DNA from: an uncultured Acidobacteriota bacterium
Lineage (GTDB): Bacteria > Acidobacteriota > Blastocatellia > Pyrinomonadales > Pyrinomonadaceae
Direction: 5' to 3'
Assembly (NCBI GenBank): GCA_946480545.1
Contig: CAMLKY010000053.1
Span: 1 to 8,851 of the forward strand
Length of the DNA stretch: 8,851 nucleotides
Shown: piece after piece, positions 1 to 6,337 of the stretch
Position numbering within the stretch: position 1 is the stretch's first letter
How the letters are laid out: every line of letters starts with the position of its first letter
The notes under the pieces: model-generated
Seen by the model: only the letters and a program-made list of their open reading frames with translations
Told to the model about the DNA's origin: nothing
The model's database searches: none
Position numbers and translations under genes: made by a program

Positions 1-298
1 CCTTCCCGTCCGCATCGAAATCCGCAGGCGCCGGCACGTCACCGGATGTTCCGAACGGCACCGCGTAAAAGCTGTAATCCTCACTTCTCAACACGAACCA
101 CTCACCGGTCGATGGTCTCCAAACTGCAACGTCCGCTTTGCCGTCGCCCGTGTAGTCGACGGGTGCGATACGATCTGTAGAGTTTCCAAAGGTGAAAGCC
201 AGCACCTGGTTATCAGAGCTCTTCTGATACCACCACTGACCCAAGGATGGGCGAAAGATAGAAATGTCGGTCTTACCATCGCCATCGAAATCAAACGG
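1..298 (-). repeat. FG-GAP/VCBS repeat region (about two units seen, continues off the window)
   Basis: From residue about 827 of the repeat protein the sequence reads DFDGDGKTDISIFRPS, then after about 47 residues DYTGDGKADVAVWRPS, then after about 49 residues DFDADGK at the window edge. The D-x-D-G-D-G loops resemble calcium-binding loops of FG-GAP/VCBS propeller blades. The third unit is cut off after its first loop, so the total number cannot be seen. Confidence 0.85.
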
Positions 299-2773
299 CG
301 ACGACGAACTCGGGACAGCGGACCCGCTGAGGAACCGTAGAACGGTGAAGTGGCCGTCGGTCTCACCGACGACTACCGCTCGCCCGCTTGCATCGAGGGC
401 CAGATCAGCAGCCCGATCCTGATTGGACAATCCCAAAAGTATCGCGCCGTTGTTCCCGTACGAAGTGTCGAGCGATCCGTTTGTATTGAACCGGGCGAGA
501 GCAAAATCCGCCGACTCCATGTCGTTTTGAAGAGCTCGTACCGCGGTTCCGGACGTCAGGATCTTGCCGTCGGATTGCACAGCGATACCGGTCGCGACAT
601 CCGAGTACGGCGAGAGCGGGATTCGGACCTTGCCGTCGCCGTCAAATGAATTGTCGAGCGAACCGTCTTGATTGAGCCGTGCGAGAGCCCAATCAAATCT
701 TGAAGACTCGGCACTGTTGGTGCTGCTGCTGCCGCCCGCGACCAGTATTTTTCCGTCCGCCTGAATACTCATCGACTTAACGTAGTCATAGCCACCAACG
801 AAATCCAGGATCACGATCCCGTCCGTATCAAACGTCGCATCAAGCGAGCCGTTCGAATTGTAACGAGCGACCGCAAAATCGCTTGTCGCGCCCTGGGCCC
901 GACCCGCCACAATCAGCTTGCCGTCAGACTGCAGTGCAAGCGAAGTGATCTCGGGATAACCAAGATTGACCTGGCCGTCGCCGTCAAACGAATTGTCGCG
1001 CGTGCCGTCCGGATTGTAGCGATAGATCAAGGCACTGCTCAGTCCTATACCCGCCGTGACGATCTTGCCGTCCGGCTGGACGGCAACCGCGAGCATAGTG
1101 GGATATGAGAATATGCCGTCGACTTTCTTGCCGTCGCCATCGAAAGAAGTGTCAAGAGAGCCGTCGGGATTGTACCTGGCAATTCCCAGTTCGGTATGAG
1201 CCTTTCCCGCGACAACGATCTTTCCATCAGGTTGAAGAGCGACCGAATGGGCAATGTCATCAGGACCAGCGAAATTCGTCGTGACCCTGCCATCTCCGCC
1301 GAACGAGGTGTCGAGCGTGCCGTCGGGGTTGTAGCGGTTTACAGCGAATTCGTCCAGACTCGGCTCGCCATTCGTGTAATCAGTTCCGATGGCCACGATC
1401 TTTCCGTCAGGCTGAATTGCAACAGCATTCGCTTCTCTTTTGAACTCGCCGATGTTGGTAGTTACTTTGCCGTCGGTATCAAACGACGTATCCAGCGCCA
1501 TGTCTCGGTTCAGGCGAATGGCCGCGAATTCGACGGCTTGCCAATTTACGTTAGACGCTGCATGACCTCCGATCAGGAGCTTACCGTCAGGAAGGACCGA
1601 CAGCGAGCTGGCGGCAGACCATGAGAGCACGCCGATCTCAAGAATCCCGTCACCATCGAGCGAGGTATCCAGCGACCCGTTCCCCAGATAACGCAATATC
1701 GTAAATCCCGCACCGCCGCCTCCGGCCACGACGATCTTTCCATCCGACTGTAGTGCTATATCGGACAAAAAATCCGCGCTGGAAAAGAGGTTGGCGATGA
1801 CTTTCCCGTCCCCATCGAAAGAAGTATCGAGCGACCCATCGGGGTTGTATCGAACAAGCCCGTAGTCATTATTGCTGCCCCAGGTATTCCCCCCGATGAC
1901 GATCTTCCCGTCTGTCTGGATAGCGATCGCGGACGCGTTGTTATGATTGATCTGTAGTTGTGTGAGCACTTTGCCATCGCCGTCAAACGATGTGTCCAGG
2001 GAACCATCAACGTTGTAGCGGGCGACCGCGAAGTCGTTCCTCGCGCTGCCCGTCGCACGCCCGTTACCGGCCAGGATTATCTTCCCATCCGGTTGAAGGG
2101 CGATCGCAACCGCTCTATCAGGACCGCCGAAGAAATCGGTCGTGACCAGCGCGTCTCCGCCACCGAACGACGGATCGTAAGAACCGTCGGGGTTGTACCG
2201 CAGCATCGCAAAATCATCACCCATGTTCCCTGCAACCAGGATCTTTCCGTCTCCTTGAATTGACAGAGAATAAGCAAGGTCCGCGTTTACGAGCGCGGTG
2301 ATCTTTCTGCCATCGGCGTCAAAGGTATCGTCGTATGAGCCGTCGGAATTGTAGCGAAAGATAGCTATGTTGTAGATGGACCCGGGAGTGCGCGTATAGC
2401 CGACCACAACGATTTTCCCGTCGGTTTGCACGGCAACGTCTGCACAAGTGAATTCGATCGCAATCTTGACGAAGGCCTTGCCGTCACCGTCGAACGAGGC
2501 ATCAAGGGAGCCGTCGGCGTTGTACCGAACGATCGAGCAGGTCAGCGTGTAATCATCGAGCCTTGTCGATCCAATAGCGACAATCTTTCCATCAGGTTGT
2601 ACAGCATGGGCATTTATCCGATCGTTGCTGCCAATGTTACTGGATTCTCTGAGGTACCCGATTCCGGCGAATGTAGGATCCAGATCACCCGGAGCCACCG
2701 TGATATTGGAGAATAGGCCCTCAACTGCCAGACCTGAGACGATCAATAATACAAAGGGGATGATTCTTTTCAC
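1..2773 (-). CDS. Exported delta-60 repeat / FG-GAP (VCBS) repeat protein, C-terminus cut by window edge
   Basis: The reading frame is open from a GTG at 2773-2771 to the left edge (924 codons plus one base, no stop), so the C-terminus is missing. The GTG is preceded by AGGAG about 8 nt upstream. Residues 1-27 (MKRIIPFVLLIVSGLAVEG and onward) form a signal peptide: basic start, then a hydrophobic core. From residue 31 (LDPTF) to about 818 there are 14 tandem units of 51-62 residues with the delta-60 consensus: LDTSFDGDGKV at the start, QPDGKIVVAG in the middle, ARYNPDGS at the end. From residue about 827 the repeats change to FG-GAP/VCBS type, with acidic Ca-binding-like loops DFDGDGKTD, DYTGDGKAD and DFDADGK and the phrases IFRPSLGQWW and VWRPSTGEWF. 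Both families form beta-propeller-like folds. The protein is probably secreted or held at the cell surface; its ligand is unknown. It is transcribed in the same direction as the operon to its right but is separated from it by a terminator. The family assignment is secure; the function is not. Confidence 0.93.
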   Translation of the reverse strand, partial: MKRIIPFVLLIVSGLAVEGLFSNITVAPGDLDPTFAGIGYLRESSNIGSNDRINAHAVQPDGKIVAIGSTRLDDYTLTCSIVRYNADGSLDASFDGDGKAFVKIAIEFTCADVAVQTDGKIVVVGYTRTPGSIYNIAIFRYNSDGSYDDTFDADGRKITALVNADLAYSLSIQGDGKILVAGNMGDDFAMLRYNPDGSYDPSFGGGDALVTTDFFGGPDRAVAIALQPDGKIILAGNGRATGSARNDFAVARYNVDGSLDTSFDGDGKVLTQLQINHNNASAIAIQTDGKIVIGGNTWGSNNDYGLVRYNPDGSLDTSFDGDGKVIANLFSSADFLSDIALQSDGKIVVAGGGGAGFTILRYLGNGSLDTSLDGDGILEIGVLSWSAASSLSVLPDGKLLIGGHAASNVNWQAVEFAAIRLNRDMALDTSFDTDGKVTTNIGEFKREANAVAIQPDGKIVAIGTDYTNGEPSLDEFAVNRYNPDGTLDTSFGGDGRVTTNFAGPDDIAHSVALQPDGKIVVAGKAHTELGIARYNPDGSLDTSFDGDGKKVDGIFSYPTMLAVAVQPDGKIVTAGIGLSSALIYRYNPDGTRDNSFDGDGQVNLGYPEITSLALQSDGKLIVAGRAQGATSDFAVARYNSNGSLDATFDTDGIVILDFVGGYDYVKSMSIQADGKILVAGGSSSTNSAESSRFDWALARLNQDGSLDNSFDGDGKVRIPLSPYSDVATGIAVQSDGKILTSGTAVRALQNDMESADFALARFNTNGSLDTSYGNNGAILLGLSNQDRAADLALDASGRAVVVGETDGHFTVLRFLSGSAVPSSSSPFDFDGDGKTDISIFRPSLGQWWYQKSSDNQVLAFTFGNSTDRIAPVDYTGDGKADVAVWRPSTGEWFVLRSEDYSFYAVPFGTSGDVPAPADFDADGK
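320..2682 (-). repeat. Array of 14 delta-60 repeat units within the large exported protein
   Basis: Read on the minus strand, a module averaging 56 codons recurs 14 times without a break. Each begins LDxSFDGDGK or a variant, contains QPDGKIVVAG or a variant, and ends RYNPDGS or a variant. DNA conservation is highest around the DGDGK and PDGKI segments and low elsewhere, so the array looks old and diverged, not recently amplified. Units 3 and 4 start YDDTF and YDPSF, unit 11 starts RDNSF, and unit 14 is the most degenerate (LDTSYGNNG, then ALDASGRAVVVG). The array ends just before a serine-rich linker (PSSSSP) that leads to the FG-GAP part. Confidence 0.92.
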
Positions 2774-2828
2774 GGCGTTCTCCTGAGCGGGCTGAGCGGC
2801 AACGGGAGACAAGATATTTTGGTGTCCT

Positions 2829-2857
2829 AGCGTAACCCTCTTTGCCCGGAAGTTCAA
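2829..2857 (-). promoter_or_regulatory. Weak candidate promoter of the delta-60 repeat gene
   Basis: On the minus strand, TTGAAC (2857-2852) is separated by exactly 17 nt from TACGCT (2834-2829), about 55 nt before the GTG start. The -35 box matches four of six consensus bases and the -10 box only three. It lies between the terminator of the preceding operon and the gene, where a promoter is needed. The match alone is not convincing. Confidence 0.25.
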
Positions 2858-2915
2858 GCAATTTCCGAAGTCAAAGGCCTGCCCGGTCATCGAAATAAAC
2901 CATCTGCGCACAATG

Positions 2916-2951
2916 AAAAAAGCACAAGAAGCGATGCTGGCTTCTCGTGCT
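2916..2951 (-). terminator. Intrinsic terminator at the end of the glmM-aroB-membrane protein block
   Basis: On the minus strand the arm AGCACGAGAAGC (2951-2940), a 7-nt loop and the arm GCTTCTTGTGCT (2932-2921) form a 12-bp stem with one G-U pair. The strand then continues with a run of T (the plus strand shows six A at 2916-2921). On the plus strand the same position is an A-C mismatch and the T run is short, so it is oriented for the minus strand. It lies about 35 nt after the stop of the small membrane protein gene and insulates the downstream repeat-protein gene. Confidence 0.88.
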
Positions 2952-2984
2952 TTATCGTGGCGGATGTTCTGATCCGGTTCGAGC

Positions 2985-3392
2985 TTATTCTTTCGTCAAA
3001 TATCCGACCGGCTTCGCGTGGTGATCGAAGTTGTATTTGTATCGGTACAACCCGAACGGGAGCATGTTGACCTCTCGGGTATAGACGACGCGTGCCTGGA
3101 CGACTCCGTTGACCGGCTTGATCTCGATGAATGCATCCGGAGGAATGTTGTAGTCTCTTGTAGCTTTATTCAATGAGGCGGTGACTACTTCCAGCGGTTG
3201 TATCCGGCCCGACGCTCCGAGGCCCTTTACCACCGCCGTATCCATCTCCTGGCGAAAGCTTGCGCCTTCGTAGGCAACGGGAACGTAGTTCCAACCTGCG
3301 TTGGCCAGAAGCGCCAATAGAACAAATGTGATAAGGAACTTGACCGCAGCTCCTCCGCGTTCGGAGGTTCGGTCATTGGTGAACTTTTTCAT
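2985..3392 (-). CDS. Small single-pass membrane protein (DUF4845-like), function unknown
   Basis: The product is 135 residues. A polar, basic N-terminus (MKKFTNDRTSERGGAAVK) precedes one hydrophobic segment at residues 17-34 (AVKFLITFVLLALLANAG). The remainder is soluble and should face the periplasm, with the start YVPVAYEGASFRQEM directly after the membrane segment. This arrangement, including the YVPVAY motif after the helix, resembles small DUF4845-type proteins that look like pilin or pseudopilin relatives, but I cannot confirm the family by eye. The start ATG has GAGGAG about 9 nt upstream, a good ribosome binding site. The gene lies 32 nt after aroB on the same strand and just before a strong terminator, so it is very probably the last gene of the aroB transcript. 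No catalytic motif is visible. Confidence 0.85.
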   Translation of the reverse strand: MKKFTNDRTSERGGAAVKFLITFVLLALLANAGWNYVPVAYEGASFRQEMDTAVVKGLGASGRIQPLEVVTASLNKATRDYNIPPDAFIEIKPVNGVVQARVVYTREVNMLPFGLYRYKYNFDHHAKPVGYLTKE

Positions 3393-3424
3393 CTTGATGA
3401 ACTCCTCAATGAAAATGGTCTTAC

Positions 3425-4573
3425 TTATTTTCGTATGAAGGACTTTAGGGTCGATGTCAGGACTCGTCTGGGAACTTCCCGATCAGGAACGATGATGGGT
3501 CGGCCGATACTTCGGAGGAGAATCCAATGAAGTGATGTGCCGATCTGTTTTTTGTCGTGTTTGAAAGCCTCTAAGATCTCTGCCGGGTCGATGTGGCGGA
3601 TTGCCGGTAGACGCCCGGCCCGATGCACAACATCGTTCAAAAAGTCTACTTCATCCTGACCTAGCAGTTCAAGCCTTTTTGACAGCTCGGCAGCGAACAG
3701 TATGCCGTGCCCCACCGCTTCACCATGCTTAAGATATTTATACTCAGTGACTTTTTCCAAGGCGTGGGCGAAAGTGTGACCGAAATTCAGTATCTTCCTT
3801 GACCGAGAAGAAAGGTCATTGACGCGCTCTTCCTCGTCATTTTGAACGATTTTCGCCTTGAAGCGGATCTGCTCGGCAAGCAGATCGGTGAGCTCGGCGT
3901 TGTAGTTTTCAGGCTTGAAAGGCCCGGGCGAGAACCGCTTGAGAAACTCTGTCGTCGTTTCGAACAAGCCTCGGCCCGCGATGGCGGCCTGTTTTATGGC
4001 CTCACACAGACCTGCGGTAAGCTCACGACGCGGGAGGGTCCGGAGAACGCTCGGGTCGATGAGCACACCGGCCGGCTGGTAAAACGTTCCGATCAGGTTC
4101 TTCCCGTAGCTCGAGTTCACTCCGGTCTTGCCGCCAACGGATGAGTCGATCATTGAAAGAAGCGTAGTAGGCAGCTGGAGAAACGGTATTCCACGCCGAT
4201 AGATCGACGACGCGAAGCCGGCGAGATCCCCGACCACACCACCGCCGAGAGCGAGAACTGCATCGGTCCTTGTGAATTTGAGCCGGCTCAGAGCGTCGAG
4301 TACAGTCTCGAGCGTGTGAAAGTTCTTGAAACGCTCACCGTCACCGATCAAGTGGCGGTCAGCCTCAAACCCCGCCGACCGGAGACTACGCTCAACGTCG
4401 GCGCCGTACAGGCCATGAACCCGTCGATTTGAAATCACCAGGATGCGGTCTGCTTTGCGCTCGAGGGACGCGGTCGCCCATTCGCCTGCCTCCAACAGTC
4501 CAACGCTCGCGATGGTGACGTCGTAGACGGCACGCCGTCGTGAAACCTTTATCGGAATAATTGAATCTGGCAT
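3425..4573 (-). CDS. aroB: 3-dehydroquinate synthase
   Basis: The enzyme converts DAHP (3-deoxy-D-arabino-heptulosonate 7-phosphate) to 3-dehydroquinate, step two of the shikimate pathway, in the cytoplasm, using NAD+ and a divalent metal. With the start at 4573 the product is 382 residues. Visible motifs are the NAD-binding LGGGVVGDLAGF (109-120), PTTLLSMIDSSVGGKTGVN (135-153), KNLIGTFYQP (158-167), and the metal ligands Glu191 (GLCEAIK), His266 (FGHTFAHALE) and His283 (HGEAVGHG). The 191-266 spacing suggests a short insertion (about residues 214-226, rich in Pro/Asn) compared with the E. coli-type enzyme. An in-frame ATG at 4687 would add 38 residues (MPRIGRCGALP and on), but that extension reads straight through an intrinsic terminator hairpin and resembles no AroB N-terminus, whereas IPIKVSRRRAVYDV just after 4573 does. 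No clear Shine-Dalgarno precedes 4573. A structured RNA lies immediately upstream and may control expression. Confidence 0.96.
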   Translation of the reverse strand: MPDSIIPIKVSRRRAVYDVTIASVGLLEAGEWATASLERKADRILVISNRRVHGLYGADVERSLRSAGFEADRHLIGDGERFKNFHTLETVLDALSRLKFTRTDAVLALGGGVVGDLAGFASSIYRRGIPFLQLPTTLLSMIDSSVGGKTGVNSSYGKNLIGTFYQPAGVLIDPSVLRTLPRRELTAGLCEAIKQAAIAGRGLFETTTEFLKRFSPGPFKPENYNAELTDLLAEQIRFKAKIVQNDEEERVNDLSSRSRKILNFGHTFAHALEKVTEYKYLKHGEAVGHGILFAAELSKRLELLGQDEVDFLNDVVHRAGRLPAIRHIDPAEILEAFKHDKKQIGTSLHWILLRSIGRPIIVPDREVPRRVLTSTLKSFIRK

Positions 4574-4589
4574 GCGGTGATCGGGCAAC

Positions 4590-4622
4590 AAAAAAGCCGC
4601 GAGGCTAGGCTGTACTCGCGGC
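4590..4622 (-). terminator. Strong intrinsic terminator just upstream of aroB
   Basis: On the minus strand GCCGCGAG (4622-4615) pairs perfectly with CTCGCGGC (4603-4596) across an 11-nt loop and is followed by six T (4595-4590). The T run ends 17 nt before the aroB ATG. It is not at the end of glmM, which stops about 165 nt earlier, and a promoter-like sequence lies in between. It therefore ends either a small RNA or an attenuated leader. Confidence 0.85.
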
Positions 4623-4740
4623 AGGATTGATAATGTTGTGCAGGTGAAGCAACGTGGAAGTGCACCGCACCTGCCAATTCGTGGCAACCGTCCTCACCCC
4701 GGCTGTCACTGGAAACGGAGGTTCCACCTACCGTTTCGAT
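4590..4740 (-). ncRNA. Putative structured RNA of about 150 nt: aroB leader/attenuator or independent sRNA
   Basis: The 5' end is inferred at about 4740, 7 nt after a -10 box; the 3' end is the terminator T run at 4590. Hairpin 1 (4737-4712): GAAACGG pairs with CCGTTTC, with a one-nt bulge, then AGGT with ACCT around a GGA loop. Hairpin 2 (4686-4672): TGCCA pairs with TGGCA, loop CGAAT. Hairpin 3 (4674-4640): GCAGGTG pairs with CACCTGC. Hairpins 2 and 3 share bases 4674-4672 and cannot form fully at the same time, which would suit a switch. The final hairpin is the terminator. A 65-codon open frame crosses the region but its ATG overlaps the -10 box, so it is not a leader peptide. I could not match the sequence to TPP, FMN, SAM, cobalamin, ZTP, THF, glycine, lysine or c-di-GMP riboswitches, nor to SRP RNA, 6S RNA, tmRNA or RNase P RNA. 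The existence of a transcript is inference. Confidence 0.55.
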
Positions 4741-4746
4741 GGACAT

Positions 4747-4775
4747 AATATACAGTCACGTGTTCGCCATTGCAA
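4747..4775 (-). promoter_or_regulatory. Sigma70-type promoter candidate in the glmM-aroB gap
   Basis: On the minus strand TTGCAA (4775-4770, four of six) is separated by 17 nt from TATATT (4752-4747, five of six). It begins about 10 nt after the glmM stop codon. Transcription would start near 4740 and first run through the hairpin-rich region and the terminator before aroB. Confidence 0.55.
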
Positions 4776-4785
4776 CAGGTTTCTA

Positions 4786-6135
4786 TCACCCTAATGCCGC
4801 CTTGATGACATCGGCCAGACGATTGGCCTGGGCCTCGATCTGCTGTTGATCTTTTCCTTCTATCATTACGCGGGCGAGATTCTCGGTACCCGAGTAACGA
4901 AGCAGCAGCCGCCCGGAGCCATGAAGCTGGTCCTCGATCTCCCGGCTCGCAGCCGCGATCGAATCTACCTCGGCAAACGGCTGCTTTTCGCGAACCTTTA
5001 CATTTACGAGTATCTGGGGATAACGGGTAAATCCCGCGGTCGCCTGCGACAGCGACCTTCCCTGGGCTCGCATCGCTTCCAGGACGAACAGCGTCGTGCG
5101 GATGCCGTCACCAACGAGACTCTCGCGGGGAAAAATAACGTGTCCCGACTGTTCACCGCCGAGCTCGGAATCGGACTTCAGCAGCTCATCGAGAACATAC
5201 TTATCGCCGACATTGGTTCGAATAAGCTTCATTCCTTCGCCGTGAAGCGCGAGCTCGAGACCGATGTTGCTCATCACCGTCGACACAACCGTATTGTTGG
5301 AAAGTCCCCCGCGGTCGCGCAGGAATCTGGACATTATCCACAGCGTTGCGTCGCCGTCGACGATGGTTCCCTTCTCATCGACAAACAATGCCCGATCGGC
5401 GTCTCCGTCGAATGCTACTCCCAAATCAGCGCTCTCTTCGCGAACCCGTGACTGGAGATGATCGAGATGCAGCGAACCGCAGTCGCGGTTGATATTCCGG
5501 CCGTCGGGTTGGTTGTTAAATGCGATCACATCGGCTCTGAAACGTTGAAGAAGTGTCGGCGCAAGGTCGGAAGCGGCTCCGTTAGCGCAGTCCATCACGA
5601 TCTTCAGGCCGGCGAGGTCAAGATCCGAGAATTCTTCAACAAAATGGTCGAGATATGCGGACTGAAACTCCGCGCGACGCGGCCCGATGCTGCCCGGAGC
5701 CGGCGGTGCTGACCCGTTCGACGAAACGGATGCGAAGATGTCGGCCTCAATTGCCCGCTCGGTAGCGTCGTCGATCTTCTTACCATCGGGCGAGAAGATC
5801 TTGATGCCATTGTCCTCGAAGGGATTGTGCGAGGCGCTGACCACGATACCGGCATCGAAATCAAACTCACGGGTTACGAACGCCACTCCCGGGGTGGTGA
5901 TAACTCCGGAGGATTCGCACGTAGCGCCTTCCGCCGCTGCTCCCGCGTGGAGGGCGGCTTCGATCCATTCGCTTGACTCGCGCGTATCACGCCCGGTAAC
6001 GAACCGAGCCGAACGCCCCAGCCGTTCGGCAAATCTACGGGCCAGCGAGCCGCCGATCGTGTGGACGGTCTGTGTATCTAACGGGAATTCACCGGCGTGA
6101 CCCCGTATGCCGTCAGTTCCGAATAGTCTCTTCAT
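4786..6135 (-). CDS. glmM: Phosphoglucosamine mutase
   Basis: The enzyme interconverts glucosamine-6-phosphate and glucosamine-1-phosphate, feeding UDP-GlcNAc for peptidoglycan and lipopolysaccharide; cytoplasmic. From ATG 6135 the product is 449 residues, a normal family length, starting with the hallmark MKRLFGTDGIRG. The phosphoserine loop is VVSASHNPFEDNGIK with catalytic Ser102, the metal-binding loop is DGDADR (243-248), the sugar-binding loop is GEQSGH (327-332), and the phosphate-binding loop RYSGTENLARVM begins near 413. SASHNP with GEQSGH favours GlmM over other phosphohexomutases. In-frame ATGs at 6159, 6207 and 6219 would add 8, 24 or 28 residues; 6219 lies upstream of the predicted transcription start, and none of the added residues resembles the family. 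None of these starts has a clear Shine-Dalgarno. The gene is divergent from the transglycosylase gene and precedes aroB by 212 bp. Confidence 0.97.
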   Translation of the reverse strand: MKRLFGTDGIRGHAGEFPLDTQTVHTIGGSLARRFAERLGRSARFVTGRDTRESSEWIEAALHAGAAAEGATCESSGVITTPGVAFVTREFDFDAGIVVSASHNPFEDNGIKIFSPDGKKIDDATERAIEADIFASVSSNGSAPPAPGSIGPRRAEFQSAYLDHFVEEFSDLDLAGLKIVMDCANGAASDLAPTLLQRFRADVIAFNNQPDGRNINRDCGSLHLDHLQSRVREESADLGVAFDGDADRALFVDEKGTIVDGDATLWIMSRFLRDRGGLSNNTVVSTVMSNIGLELALHGEGMKLIRTNVGDKYVLDELLKSDSELGGEQSGHVIFPRESLVGDGIRTTLFVLEAMRAQGRSLSQATAGFTRYPQILVNVKVREKQPFAEVDSIAAASREIEDQLHGSGRLLLRYSGTENLARVMIEGKDQQQIEAQANRLADVIKAALG

Positions 6136-6214
6136 ATCGCGGTAGCGTAAATCAATCATAAAGGTAAATCGCCCACTCGCCTGACGCAAACTTACATCAC
6201 TTATCATTGTAGTT

Positions 6215-6243
6215 GTCATAAATGAATGCTTTTAATTTGACAA
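6215..6243 (-). promoter_or_regulatory. Candidate promoter for glmM
   Basis: On the minus strand TTGTCA (6243-6238, five of six) is separated by 17 nt from TATGAC (6220-6215, four of six). Predicted transcription start is near 6208, giving a leader of about 73 nt before the ATG at 6135. This also argues against the upstream ATG at 6219 as the start. The -35 box overlaps a TTGACA on the plus strand (6237-6242), so the site could serve divergent promoters, although the plus-strand hexamer has no well-spaced -10 box. Confidence 0.5.
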
Positions 6244-6337
6244 CCTTTTAGTTTGTACGCGAATCTTTATAAACGCGGGCCCTCCATAGCTCGCAACCAC
6301 GACGACACCCTTTGTAGTAAATTCCGGACCATAAAAG

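Noticed and set aside
320..2682. Recent DNA-level tandem duplication in the repeat gene
   Set aside because: Only short core motifs are similar between units at the base level; linkers and unit lengths differ, so the repeats look ancient.
350..2716. Several 80-140 codon open frames on both strands in the left third
   Set aside because: They follow the period of the delta-60 repeats and are other-frame shadows; the continuous minus-strand frame explains the whole stretch.
4590..4740. SRP RNA, 6S RNA, or a known riboswitch class
   Set aside because: None of the sequence signatures I know for these families is visible, although I could not run a covariance-model search.
4549..4746. 65-codon open frame across the glmM-aroB gap, possibly an aroB leader peptide
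   Set aside because: Its ATG overlaps the -10 box of the predicted promoter, there is no ribosome binding site, it reads through the terminator, runs into aroB in another frame and has no Trp/Phe/Tyr run.
4846..5451. 201-codon plus-strand open frame
   Set aside because: It lies antisense to glmM, whose motifs are intact; the product resembles nothing and has no signal for translation.
5687..6100. 137-codon plus-strand open frame
   Set aside because: Antisense shadow of the glmM N-terminal half.
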